Assembly (NCBI RefSeq): GCF_000003815.2
Contig: NC_049990.1
Span: forward strand, 6,355,497 to 6,419,496
Length of the DNA stretch: 64,000 bases
Reading direction: 5' to 3'
Source: Branchiostoma floridae
Lineage: Eukaryota; Chordata; Leptocardii; Amphioxiformes; Branchiostomatidae
In this document: piece by piece, positions 20,360 to 34,000 of the stretch
How positions within the stretch are numbered: position 1 is the stretch's first letter
Layout of the letters: every line of letters begins with the position of its first letter
Program-made: the position numbers and the translations under genes
Notes under the pieces: generated by a model
The model's input: the letters and a program-made list of their open reading frames with translations, nothing else
Told to the model about the DNA's origin: nothing
Database searches by the model: none

Positions 20360-23300
20360 ATGTCTACCTGCGATGTAGTTGTTGTAGGTGCTGGTATCAG
20401 TGGTGAGTTTGCTTTTCCCTTATTGGTTTAATTATTTGAATATTTTTGTTGGCAATATGTTGAAAGTTATACTACTTGCCAGAAAGGTGTATTGATTGAA
20501 TTGTTTTCAGATCGATATTTGAACTGCATGTAAGTTTACTTGTCACTAACATTGAATACAGTAGAGACCGTTTAATTGCATATTTCATGCAATTATCCAT
20601 GTGGTGCCAAAGCGATTAGTTATCCAGCTGGACAGCACCTACCACGGGATTTGTAATCTCCAAGCAGATCCTACAATAGCATAAGATAGTACCAAACTGG
20701 CCAAGAAGTTTAGTCAGCCAAGAGGTGTCCCCGGTAGCAAAACACACTCCTAGGCCGGCTTCACTCCTCTAGCAGCTTTTGATACTATCTTATGCTACCG
20801 TAGGATCTGCTTGGAGATTAGGGATTTGGGAATTCCAGAGTCTCTTGGTTGGGTGACCCAACATAAAGTTCTCAAAGCAGTTTGCTCCTATCAAGGACGT
20901 TATATAACATCCTTGCTCCTATCATACATGCACATCGAACAAGTAGTAGTAGTTATTTTAATTCAATTTGCTTTTATTGCATTCTAATGATTTTCCATTT
21001 CCTCACAGGTCTCAGTGCAGCAAAGCTCCTCCATGAGAAAGGTCTGAATGTGTTGGTCCTGGAGGCCAGAGACAGGGTGGGAGGCCGCACCTGCACTGCA
21101 TATGTGAGAATACCTTTGTTTTGATCATACGTTAATGTATATTCAGTAGAAACCCGAGTGTACATTGCATAGATGTCTTTACTAGTAACCTGGAATTTGT
21201 CTGTGAAATTTGATGCAGTTACCATTAACCCTAGGGATTAGGCCCGGACACTATTTATAAACTATAATTATGGTTTAGAAAAAGGTGGGGAATTTTGGCC
21301 ATCTCTTTTACTATACTATAAAATTATCATGCAACATTACTGGCAAGGCTTTGTTTATAAAGTTAATTATCAATTAAGATATTCGAGTGACTTTCCTCAC
21401 TTAATTATGAAAAAAAACGCACAAGTAGTAACAAGGTTGGAAATTTCTTATCCTTAGTGACTCAGTTAGTACTAGGATACTTTGTGGTAACTATATTAAG
21501 CATATGAAGTTTTCATTGCTGGACACTATTGAACTATAGTTCAATGATTAAGTAACCATGAAAGATATCATGGTGATCATATTACCCAATGACAATTATT
21601 CCTGTCGTTGAATCCTATTTCTAAGAATCAATTAGATTGGCTGAGCCCCTTCTAACTTTTTTGCTTTTTTGCAGGGAGAAGGTTTCGGTTACTGTGATGT
21701 TGGCGGGTCGTACGTCGGCCCCACTCAAAACAGACTCCTCCGTCTGTCCAAAGAGCTGGGGATAGAGACATACAAGATGTACGATAAAGGGCAGTACATT
21801 TTCATGACTGGAGTGAGTATGATTGGTACACCCTTTATAAAAATGAAAGCATCCCAGACGGTTTAGATGCCTGTCCAGAGTGTCCTAGGGCAGCCCTGCT
21901 TGTCTAAACACAGTTTAAGTCATCCACAAACTGATGCCTCAGAGAAACAGCTTTTTGTTGTATCTTATTCTACATGTCTCAAATTGGCTTTTATGTGTAC
22001 CAAACATCGACTCAGATGGACCATGTAAGCATGATATATGTTGTTTATAAAAAAAAATTGTGTTCAAGGCCAGCGGTGCCTATAGCACGTTAAAGGTGAA
22101 GGGCTAGCAACCTCTCCCTACAAAACAAGCAGCTAAAAACAGCAAGAAAACTTCCTGCCCTTCGTGCCTCTAGACACGACGAGGGTCGGAACAAATAAAC
22201 TAGACTCATTGATTTTTGTGTGGTTTGACTAAGGGTTAAGGACTAACACTGGCTTAAATGTCAAGGAGTGATGTATGAAGTGATCTCTACTTGATAGTTG
22301 AGCAGCCATGACATATAGAGACCTGTAGAGGCTAACCCTGATGCTGGGGATGACGATAGTACAAAATACTTAAAGCCAACATTTTGCATTGATTGATAAT
22401 TTCTGTCAAAAGTTACACCAAGGTTTCAGGCATGAAGAATATTCTACTGTAACATTGTTTTTTAAGGGAGGTTTTATTAGTAAATGACTGTTACTTTGCG
22501 TTAATGCAGTAGTATACTGTACATGTAAATGGATTTAAGTTCGCGGGGATTTAAATTCATGTTAGCCGGAAAATAGATTGTTCGCAGTGGTTTTGAGTTT
22601 GTGGTAGCGCTAAGAATCTACTGTAGTCACATACTGTCATGGAAAAAATATTCGTGGTGGTTTTGAGTTAGCCATGAAATGGCAATGCAACATAAAACCA
22701 CTGCAAACATCTCTGCATAATTTACAGTATTAGTGAAATGTTGTGGAAGAAAAAAGACCAATACTTAAATGCTCAATTTTCTACACTTTTATGATGTGAT
22801 GTGATGAATCTAAATAAATGTTAATGTTAACACAGGGCAGACCTACAGAGTACAAGCCCCTCCCAACCTTCTGGAACCCGTTCAAAACCATGGACCTGCT
22901 CCACATGCTCAGGCTCATAGATGAGTATGGGAGCAAAGTAAGTTACTTTGTACTATTTTACTAACAAAACACAATTACTGTTACAGTAATGTTTACTACA
23001 GTTGCTGTAATGCTAGTCCTAGACCTTTAACTGAGTCATGCATTGATCTTGTAGCTACTCTGAAATTCATGACACCACTGAATATACATTTTGATTTGTG
23101 CATTTCTAATGTACTGTATTACTACTGTACTACAGAATTGTTTTTCCTTGTAGAAAATAAAGTCCACACAAAAGTAACCGAATTTACAGTACATGTACTT
23201 AGACCAGATACTTAGGAATGTAGCAGTTCTGCAATAAGTGACGGTTAGGAGAGTACTAAAAATGGCTATCATAGTATAAATCAGTGGCAGTAGAGTATTA

Positions 23301-24982
23301 CAGACTTTTTAAAATCCTGCCGATGACATAAATCTCTACAGATCCCAGCTGATGCACCCTGGGATTGCCCTCATGCTGAGGAGTGGGACCGGATGACGAT
23401 GAAGGAATTCTGGGAAAAACACTGCTGGACTCAGTGAGTAACAATGAAGTTACGATTAACGCTAGTTCACCTTTATCCGTTGGGTAACCTATATCCGCTG
23501 CTTTGAAACACTGTAATTTGGGGTAACAAGTCTACAAATTGCAATTTGAAACCATCGTCCATCAACTTGATATTTCAGAATACCCTGTTTTTAAAAACAA
23601 ATGATATAAGTTACCCCTGGTTAAAGGAGAACTAGTATTTAGAAAGAAAATATTACCCAATTTTTTCAATAAGGAGATCAATATTTATCAGGAACTCTAA
23701 CCTAAATTGAGCTGGATCACTTTCTTATCAAATTATGATTTGAAAATAATCTCATGACATTGAATTTTCCTTCAGGACTGCGATCACGTTTGGTGACTTG
23801 TTGGTGGAGTCGTTTGTGACGGCAAAGTCCCACCAAGTCTCCATGCTGTGGTTCCTGTGGTACATTAAACAGTGTGGAGGTAAGCTTTATCTCTAAGCTT
23901 CATAGTTTTTGGTAACTTGGAAAGGGTCTTGTATACTGTGTTGTAGTATCCTAACAGTTAATGTTGGTCTAAGCATTAGGAGATTAAGATCCTAAGCTTT
24001 CTCTTTCAATTGGTCATTCGATAAGCATGCTAACATTTCTGATAAATAAAAATAAATGTGTTGTTGCATTTCTTTGATTAGACCTAATGGATCAAGCAAG
24101 TCAATAGGTCCTACTGTTGACCTTTGTGTAGGAAAGCCACATACATGTACATGCATTTATGTTAAACTAGTTTTTGGTCAGTTGTTTTCCTTATTGGGTG
24201 AGTTTGATTTTATATCAGACCACTTAAATCCAAATCCATGTCCACTGCAGGTTTTGACAGGTGCTGTTCAACAGTAAATGGTGGACAGGTAAGGCACACT
24301 ACAATGTAGTTTGTTCTACAACTGGTGTTAAATGCATGATTGTGTTTTACAAGGCATTGCATTACAGGCAATACATTGTCAAGCATAAAAGATGTAAATT
24401 AATTGCAACAAAGAATTGGCTATCTGTGTAGCTTGTACCTTATTTTGGATTGCCATACATGCATCGTGGATGTCCCTGTAGTTCAACTGCCTCTCAGTTG
24501 AGCTCCTGGTTCCAATGATTGGTAACTGGGAGACCTGGGCGTAATCCTTGGTAAGGCATCTGCAACCATCTTTTGGAAGGGATGGAATGTTTGAGGAGGT
24601 GCCTTAAGCATGTAAAAGGAGAAACGCTAATTTTCAAGCCTACCCTGCTACTGAAACAGCAGGCCTTAGGATACTTGCTACCCTTTATGCCATTAGATAC
24701 TATAAGGTCCAATGGAACAAAAGGCACAGAAATTCTATCTGCTTATTGTTGTCAATAGTTCAATTATCTCATGTTATTAGGAAAGGAAGTTTCTGGGTGG
24801 ATCTCAGCAGATCAGCCTGAGGATGCAGGAGTTGTTGGGGGACCGTGTGAGGCTGAACCAGCCAGTGGTGAGGGTGGAGCAAGGAAAGGATGGAGTGACA
24901 CTGTACACAGGCACACAGGACAGGTATCAGGTGTGTATGGGTCCATCTGACATCTCACACAGTATATTGTATATTAGAGCGT

Positions 24983-25028
<46 letters not shown>

Positions 25029-28000
25029 ACACACACACACACACAAACCCATATGATTGTATGCACGCACATGCAGATAAGAGCATGCACAAATTATTCA
25101 TTATCATGGCATTTACCTTTCTTACAACATATTTCTAAGTAACTTTCTGTTCTTTGCCTCAAGTGATTATTTTGAAACTTTTTTTGTCATTTTCAGGCTC
25201 GTTATGTGGTGTTTTCCATCCCTGTGCCCCTGCAACTGAAAGTGACCTTTGACCCCCCTCTGCCGACGCCGCGGTACCAGTTGATCCAGCGAGTTCCGAT
25301 GGGCTCTGTGCTGAAGATCATGATGTACTACGAGCGGCCATTCTGGAGAGAAAAAGGTTTTATTTGAATTTCTATCTAGTACCATTCGGCAAATTCTTAT
25401 TGTCACAGTGGTACATTTGTAAATTCATTTATTTTTGCTGGGACTTGATTTCACTTCAGCTTCAGAAAGGAGATTTTTCTATGTCAAGCGTTCATGATGT
25501 TTCATGGATTCATGAAATAAAACCATGTGCAGTTCATGTATTATGAATTATATAGTACTTTGTATTGGTCTCTCCCATATAGCTTGCTTAGTTCGGGCAT
25601 GCAATTTGTTTGAGAAATGTTCTCCATGTTTCTGCATAGGCTACTCTGGTCTGATAATTATAGAAGAAGATGATGCTCCTGTGTGTTTCACTTACGATGA
25701 CACCAAACCGGACGGATCTTACCCTTGTATTATTGGGTAAAATCTTTAATGTCATAATCATAATAAGGCCACACCGACTTAATTTTTGGATGACATCCTC
25801 TGGAGACTCCAAAAGTAATGCACGCGGTGAAAAAAAGAAAAATCCAGCAAAAAAAAAAATGCTGCTAAACCACAGGACAACACATCCAGGCCATTCTTTC
25901 CTGACTTATATTCACCCGTCCTCGAGTAAAACTGTAAGAGATAATCGTCGCCATTTCAATCATGTTTATGTTGCCATTCTTGTTGAACAAGGGCGCTGTG
26001 GCACCATGCACTGACCATTTGCCCCCTTTTGCCCCGCACAGATGCCATTCATAAAATTAAGACAGTGTGGCCTAACATAGTTGACAGCCTATCATAATCA
26101 TAAGAACTAACCAAAGACATTTTTGCGTGATTATGAAAAAAAATCTGTAAATCTCTTAAGGTTTCTCAGGACAGTTAACCATGGTGGAAGCAGATGGCCC
26201 AGTCACCATTACATTTGATGACACCAAGCCAGATGGATCCTACCCTTGTATTGTTGGGTAAAGTTTCGTTGCAAGCTTCTTTAATCTTCATGGAAACCAA
26301 TTGTTTGCTTACTGCAAAATTGATGGGATTTAATTTTGCGGTAGCGGGAAGAAGGACTTTTGCAGTGGTTTTTAATTCGTGTTTCCTTTTGTACTGATGA
26401 AGGCAACAGATGGTTGTTGAAACGTTAACTGAAAAATTAAAGAAGGTAAAATGTGTAATGAAGAATACAGTCTTTGTTCAATTGATCTACCAATCTGGTG
26501 AAACTATTTACAGATCTTGGAAAGGTTCTTCTAAACTGCGGGCAAAATCAGCTTTACCTAAAGAAAACATTTCTAGTTGCCAACTCTCTGACAACTCAGG
26601 TTAGAGGTAACATTCACACACAAAAGAAACCTCAGCCCAGTTTAGCAGAGCCTCTCCAATGTATCTTGTACAGGCCATGGGCAAAGCTCTGTGTAGGAGA
26701 GTGAAAATAGCTGGCTTGTAATCAGTACTGGAATTACTTCGTGATTATTTCATTCATAAAATAAATTTCCATGACTGTGCCATCTTGCTCTGCTGTTTTC
26801 CAATCTGCAGCTTCTAATGTCAACCAAATATTAAACACAAATTAGCGTGGTGAATGCAGCTACCAAGGACGTTATATTCTAAGACTCTTAGTCCTTGCTG
26901 CTACTTTAAAGAAAATTGTACTAATACAGCATCATTAACCCCTGAGGTACTTCAGATATCCTTGTGTTCAAGACACTCTTGAAAGGGCCTTGATAACACC
27001 ATTTTGTTAAATTGACACTCTTATGAGGCAAATGTAACCATAATGAGTAATTTCACCAATCTTATCAAAATCATAATGTCAGCATAAAGTATAGAATTTA
27101 GCTCTGAAAGTGCTCTGAAATAATCAAATCTTAAAGGTTAAAAGATTATCAACTGAATATGCTTATAATTAGAATATGCTTAATAGCCAATCATGCCTAT
27201 TATGAATACTAATAGTTGTAATTCTTGTACTAAATAGTAAGAGGAGGCTTTTAAATCTTAGTCATTGCAACTTCATGTCTAAATCCATTTAAGTTTTATA
27301 CTTAAATTGTTTCAGGATGTATTGACTGCGTGATTATATTTTTCAATGTAGATTTTGCCCAGCTGATAAAGCAGTGCACTTCTCGCAGCTTCCTGAAGAA
27401 GAGAGGTAATTCTGACTGTCCATCACAATAAGCAGTTCAACCAATTATAGCATGGCAATTAGCTGTTAGACCAATGAGAGAATGGCCATCAAATTTTGTT
27501 AACTTAATTTTAGCATATAGCTATATCTTATTTTGATGGAAGTCATGGCTATGGGATCAGTCTATTCTTTATATTTGATAAGCTACCATTCATTATTTTT
27601 TTTAACAGATCTACCATCATAATTTGTTTTTAAAGATACATTACTCTGACTGATAATTTGATACATGTGCTAATGATATTTTGCAGAAAGATGCTGATTT
27701 GCAAGAGTTATGCAAAGGCCTTTGGCACAGACGAAGCTTTGAAGGTATATTGTACATATTGTTACATAATTGTAGGAATGTATCTAAAAGATGTCCTTTG
27801 ATTAACAATAGATACAATGTGAAAGAGACACTCTAAGTAAACCAAGCCTGGTATCCATCTTCTTCTGATCACTTCTGTGTCCCCATTCTAATGTTTGTTA
27901 AATACTAAATTAATGTCCCTGTCCCCATTCTAATGTTTGTTCCAGCCAGCATCCGTTTTCCCATCCTTTGACGGAATGCTGCTGGGGACGGAAAAAAAGT

Positions 28001-31000
28001 TAGCCCATTTCGTCCTCTTTGAGCTGAAATCCCTGTGGATTTTTTTACCAAGACAGTAAAAAGTTGAGTGACATTGAACCAGCAAAATTTACCTCTCAAG
28101 ATGCAGGAAATAGCATTTCAGAGGGTCTACATTTCACAATTTTCCTGGGGGAGCATCCCCCGAGAACCCCCTAGGCTCGACAGGACTTCCATTTAAAATC
28201 CAGGGGACGAAAAAAAATTTCAGGCTGGCTAGATTGGTCTTTACATCCTGCATTACTATGGGAATTGAATATTTCTCAAACACAGCGTAAAGTGGTCTGA
28301 ACCCCAGATGCTTTTTCAAACCCTGTAGCGATTTGCCGTTACAAGAAAAGCATGACTGGGAGCCAGACTGAACGATATTTTAGTTGAATATGCAAAATGT
28401 CATTTTTTCGATGGTGTCAGACTGTAAGGCAAGGAAAACGCACTGGAGCTTAAGGATAGGGTGGATATCAGGCTAAATCATACCAACTTATAACTAGGGT
28501 TGCTGCACATGTACTTGTTATTTTCACTCCGCGTACCGTAGGTACGCTTCGAGTGAAAATATTGTTTTCATACCGTTTCTTCTTTCTTTCTTTCTTTCTT
28601 TCTCCTGTCGCGACCTTTAAAGTGATTCCTCTCCGTCGTTCCTGGACCAAATGGCCTGAAATTTGGCACAAGGGTACAGTGGGCCAATACCCAGACCCGT
28701 TTTTCTCATTTTTTTGATAGATACCTTTACAATGATTTTAGGGATGTTTTAAGGTCATTTTCTGGCCCGGCTGTATATTCATGTCTCCCGTGCCCAGGTA
28801 TTACGTCCAGATGACTTGAAAGTTGGTATGATACTGCGTGAGATACTTATTAAAAGGACCCCGGTATTATTTTTGGCCAAACGTCACTTCAAAATCATTT
28901 AAAAGCCAATTTGGCGGGGTATCTACGCATATTTTCACCGAGCTCGCGTTTCGCGCGTGTAACCATATATGGTCACGTTTGCACGTGCGTCCGTTGCACC
29001 ATATATGGTTATGGACGTTTCCGCGCGCGACGTAAGCTGTTTACCTGCAGCTGTGCATTGTGGCTAATTGAATTTAGAAGGGAACCAATATGCGCCTGAC
29101 ACTTAGCGGAAGCGATGACCTGATTGGTCAGCTCGGGTACAGCCAATGAGAAAGGGTTTTTCAACTTAGCGGCTGGGAGTACATATATGTCGCCGGGAAG
29201 AAGTCCGTTAAAAGTAAGTGAAAAATTGTACTGTTTATCTTAAAATTGGCAACAATACACAAACGCAGTAACAAATTTGGGTAACTTGTCGTCGTTATTG
29301 TGTAGTTTTTGTTTGATTTACCCACGTTTAGAGTGTCTGGATAAGCGATACCGTAGCGTCAGAATGCCGCGGTAAGTGGGAGCGCATGCATGGAATATTG
29401 TTGCGCTTTGCAGTGACTGATGAGACAGTACTAGTATTGTATCATCAAGCTTTATTGTCACGACAAAAAGTACAGTCAATTTTGTATGGCCAACTTTAAA
29501 CTGCAACGAAAAAAAGAAAGAATACAGAGTATATCTTACAATTCTACTAATCAAACATTATGATATGATTCTACTAATTATCGGTGAAAAGTGTACAGTA
29601 GTTCTCTTCCATAGTAACGTTATATGATAGTACAGATTTTCAAGGGCAAATCTACTAGTACAAACGTTACACTATGTTGTGAATTGTCCATTCAGGTTGG
29701 TTGTACAAGAAATATTATGTAATCAGGTGTGGCTTTTTTTCTAATCAACAAACAAAAAGGATCTTCCTTTTACTCTGGGTGGCAGTACATGAAATTACAC
29801 AAAGGAAATACTAATTATTGTATTCTATTCTATTTTCTACTGGAGGAAGATGAAACACCAACAGGACTGTTGTGCAGACAGGTGGGGTTGTGCCTTGATA
29901 GAAAGTGTCAATTTGACAGTGCTAAATTCATTATTGGTCGGGTGCTCGAACTCAACTAATTCCACAAAGTCTGGCCTGTCAGAGAACACAATAGTCAACT
30001 GGCTACAAAGGTGACATCAACAGACACCAAGGAGAGGATAGCAAAGTCACGTACAAGAAGTGTTACTGTGACAGAAACACCAGCTTTATGTATGATTAGG
30101 CTATTTGGGACAATATTGTAACTATTAAACTAAGTGACAATTAGAGATATTATTATACCAACCATGAGTTCAAACATTGTATTTCATGACAGACATGAAT
30201 AAGTTTTTATGACTTTTCAGACACCACGTCATGGTATATGCTGTGTAATTTAGTAATGCACTGTACTACAAACAGTTAATCAAAATAATTAGATAATCAT
30301 AAACTGATTAGTTTATGTGGAAAATAAATGGGACGTTAAGTTTATAACAGACGTATAATAACTGCAATTGCTGCATCCTTTTTTCAGACAAAAAGCATGC
30401 AAAACATTCAGATATGCAAAACAGACTCCGTGCAAACATATAGTTGCTAATTAGCTTTGTTCATCAATATAATGTATTAGCTGATTAACTCTAAGTATAA
30501 AAACAGAATGCGATCCTTTTTGTCTGAATACAATGTGCATAAATTTATATGTATTTGTAATGATAATGTAATTGCAGTGCAGCCATGATATCCTATTGGA
30601 TTTTTTTTTTAAATTGCACTTCGCTAAAAACGGCTAATAAGCATATCTTGGTAAAGAGTTAAAAGTGTAGTGCAGTTTGTTTGGAGAGGTCTGCTTGTAT
30701 GAAGATTAGTTATGAATAAGTGCAGTAATTGTCCTTGCCTTGTGTAAATAAGCAGGAAAACTTTAATCATAACCACGCTATTGTCTGCTGTGGGTACGTA
30801 ATACCAACGTTTAGGGTCGCATAACGTGTTGCATCTGTAGAAAATTTCCGTTTGTGACATACATTTTTTTTTCTTGAAGTAAAACGGTGCTTGCTTTGTT
30901 AATGTGTGAAACATTAGCATGCTGTGTGCGTGTTGTAATAAAGAAATAAAAGTTTGATTACCGTACAGTACTCACATTGGATTTTTCAAGTTCAATTTTG

Positions 31001-34000
31001 GAAAAGTCCATTTTTGCATAAAGGGGAGAGCGGAGTGAAAATAGCTGAATTTGCTCCTAAGCAAATACCGGCCTTTCTAGTTAAGAAAGTTCAGGAGTTT
31101 TGGTTGCAAAGTCAGCAGAAAATGATAAAAAGAAACTAACACATACTGACTCATTAAAGCACTGCATTTTCTGTGATGATATTGATTTAGAAGTGTATAC
31201 AATGTTATGTGCTAAACTGACAATTTTTTCAGTGATAGTTGTTTGATTCAATACAATGTGATGAACTATCAACAGCCTACAGATTGATTTTGGACAAATA
31301 TTGCACTTTGGACAAATGGTTCGTCTGTTATGTTACCCTAGCCAACTGCCTACGTGGAGAAAAACTGGATGCAAGAAGAGTACTCAGGCGGCTGCTATAC
31401 CATCTATTTTCCACCAGGGGTCCTCACTAACTTTGGAAAGTATGTTTATCGTTAACTGTTCTTAGTGGTAGAAAACTACAAGTTGAGGACAAAAAATATT
31501 TGATAAACCCTTTGATCTGCATCAATTTTGCCCTGTCATACACCACGAAAATCGGCCAAACAGTTTGCGAGCTCTAATTCCTTTTTACCAGTGTTACCCT
31601 CGGTGTTCTCTCCATTTTTGCGCAACTATTAGGTATATATCATGTATGTAATTATTAAGAAGTTATGACTACAATGCAGTGTTTGTTTTAAATTTTACAA
31701 TCATTATGCAGATGGCTTTAATAGCTATGATGCTGAGTGTTTTTTGCATGCAATTTTGTCTGTAGACTAATAAGATAACTGACAAGCTGCTTCCAAAGAA
31801 CATTTTGCATCATGACAGCCATTTAAACACTTCAAACCTAAGATGTCATGCTGTGTTATATTGATTGACAGGGTACTAAGGGAGCCGTTTGGACGTATCT
31901 ACTTTGCTGGAACGGAGACGGCCACCCATTGGTCAGGTTACATGGAGGGGGCGGTCCAGGCAGGGGAGAGGGCAGCTAGGGAGGTGAGGGGGAAATTAAT
32001 TAATCATTCTACCGTATACATTGTAGTGTATAGTGGTTTACAGAAATACCGGTAGTCACAAATCAATGTTAACGGAACTGATTTATAATTCATTTATAAA
32101 ATTTCCCACGCACATTGTTTTCTATAGGGAGCTGAGGAGGAAATACAAAATTTAGTTGGAATCTACCTGAACAATTAATAAGCTGTACTAAAACATCTAC
32201 TAGAGGCTTTTCATTATGTACAGCAAAATGACTGGGGTCATTGAAGTATACATTTTGTACATTCATCTTCAGTCAGAGAATCACCAATTATCAATAATTA
32301 TAATACTAGAAATATTTCTTTAAGCTTAGAAAGTCTAATATTCTCTGACATTGGTCAGAGGCCAAACCTACAGCAGTTTTAACCTCCACCCTTTTTATCA
32401 GAGCCTCCTCAGTCTATAAGTACAGCCAAACCTATCCTGAACCAAAGGACTGAGCAAAAATAGTTCAGGTGGTTCCTCCCAACAAGTTGGTTGGATGGTT
32501 GATGTAGGAGTATAAGGCCACACCGATTTAATTTCTGGTTCACGGATTCGCTCGCTCCTATTTTCTGGAAAAAAAAAATAGAAATAAAAATTACCACTCA
32601 GCAAATTTTCACCATTAATGAAACCATTCACCAACTTTCTGGTGTAGCAAATTGGGCTTTATATTATAAGCTCCTTAAAATGTGGGTACAGGTGCTGTTA
32701 CTGTACAAAAATAGTGTTTTTGTACTTTTTTCAAGCTGAAAACTTTTTTTCTTTATGTTTTGGATTAGCCGTTACCTTTACCCCAACCATTTTACAATTT
32801 TTATTTTTATTTCGCCCTCTCGCTCCATATTTTTTATGAAAAAATCCTTGAACCAAGAAATTAAATTGGTGTGGCCTAATGCCCATTTTCATTTGGGTGA
32901 GGCGAGGGGGGAAATCATTCTACGAGCAAAGCCAGAAATAGTTGCAATTTTTCATTCATGTCCCAGCTTCCAAAGATCAACAAGCACTTGTCTACCATTA
33001 GAAGTCATGACAATAAGTAGCATGTCCAGAACATGAGATTTCAATGAATACAGGAAGTTCTTTATAAAGTACCACAGAAAGTCACTAGAAGGTCCATAAT
33101 AAATGTTTACCTTCATTTTGGTGAAACCTCTCACTCACTCACTCATCCTCGCCGCATATCAGACTTCGCTGAGGCGGGCCGTCATCGTTCTCAAAGTCTT
33201 CCCACCCACATACCAAATGTCATAAAGATCTATCCACAGCTTCATGCACTATTGAGGTACAACAAAATCAATTCTCTCAGGGATTTATCAGTGCAATTTT
33301 CTGAATATTTTCTAGCAATCACAATATTGTGAAAACGTCTCCATCTCTGCAGTGGGGCCACTAACTCAATACAGCGTAAATGTTCAACTTTTGTCATATT
33401 CACCTTCTGCTGTCTTAAAAAAAAGGAATAAAGGGGACTGTCAAAACTGTTTCGACAGTCCCCTCTAAGTTATTATAAGTCTTAGAATAACTAGAATGGT
33501 CAAAAATTCACTGGTTGATGATTCTCATAATCCATACAAGGGTGGTGTCTTCAGCACCAAGGACAGGGATGGTGTATTTTCATTCTTGAGGGATTCTTTT
33601 GTAGCCTGAGTTCCATCCGGGTAGAAGCTACATAATACTACCAGGAAGAAGCATGGCAAAATTAACTGCCTCTATGTACCTTTATACATCCTCTGTTGTT
33701 CCTTTCTTTCCTGTTAGTAATTGCCCAAAAATGTACTGATTATCCTTTTTTTGTCTGTTTCAGACCCTAAATGCAATGGGTCGCATCTCAGCAGACCAGA
33801 TATGGCAAGAGGAGCCGGAATCTAAGGTACATTCTACAACTTTTTTCTTCTTTTCTGATTATGGATGGAAACAACATGTAAGTCAAGAAATATGTAAAAC
33901 TTCTGTTTGCAACAGTTTCCAAATCCCCTGTCACAGTCAGCAAAAAATTGCCAACTGGTTTCAAGGCTTTATTTTTGCCAGTGTGCTGCGAATCCCTTTC

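Noticed and set aside
29729-29959. 76-codon plus-strand frame in MAO intron 12
   Set aside because: No domain or conserved motif; begins next to a poly-T stretch and ends at random.
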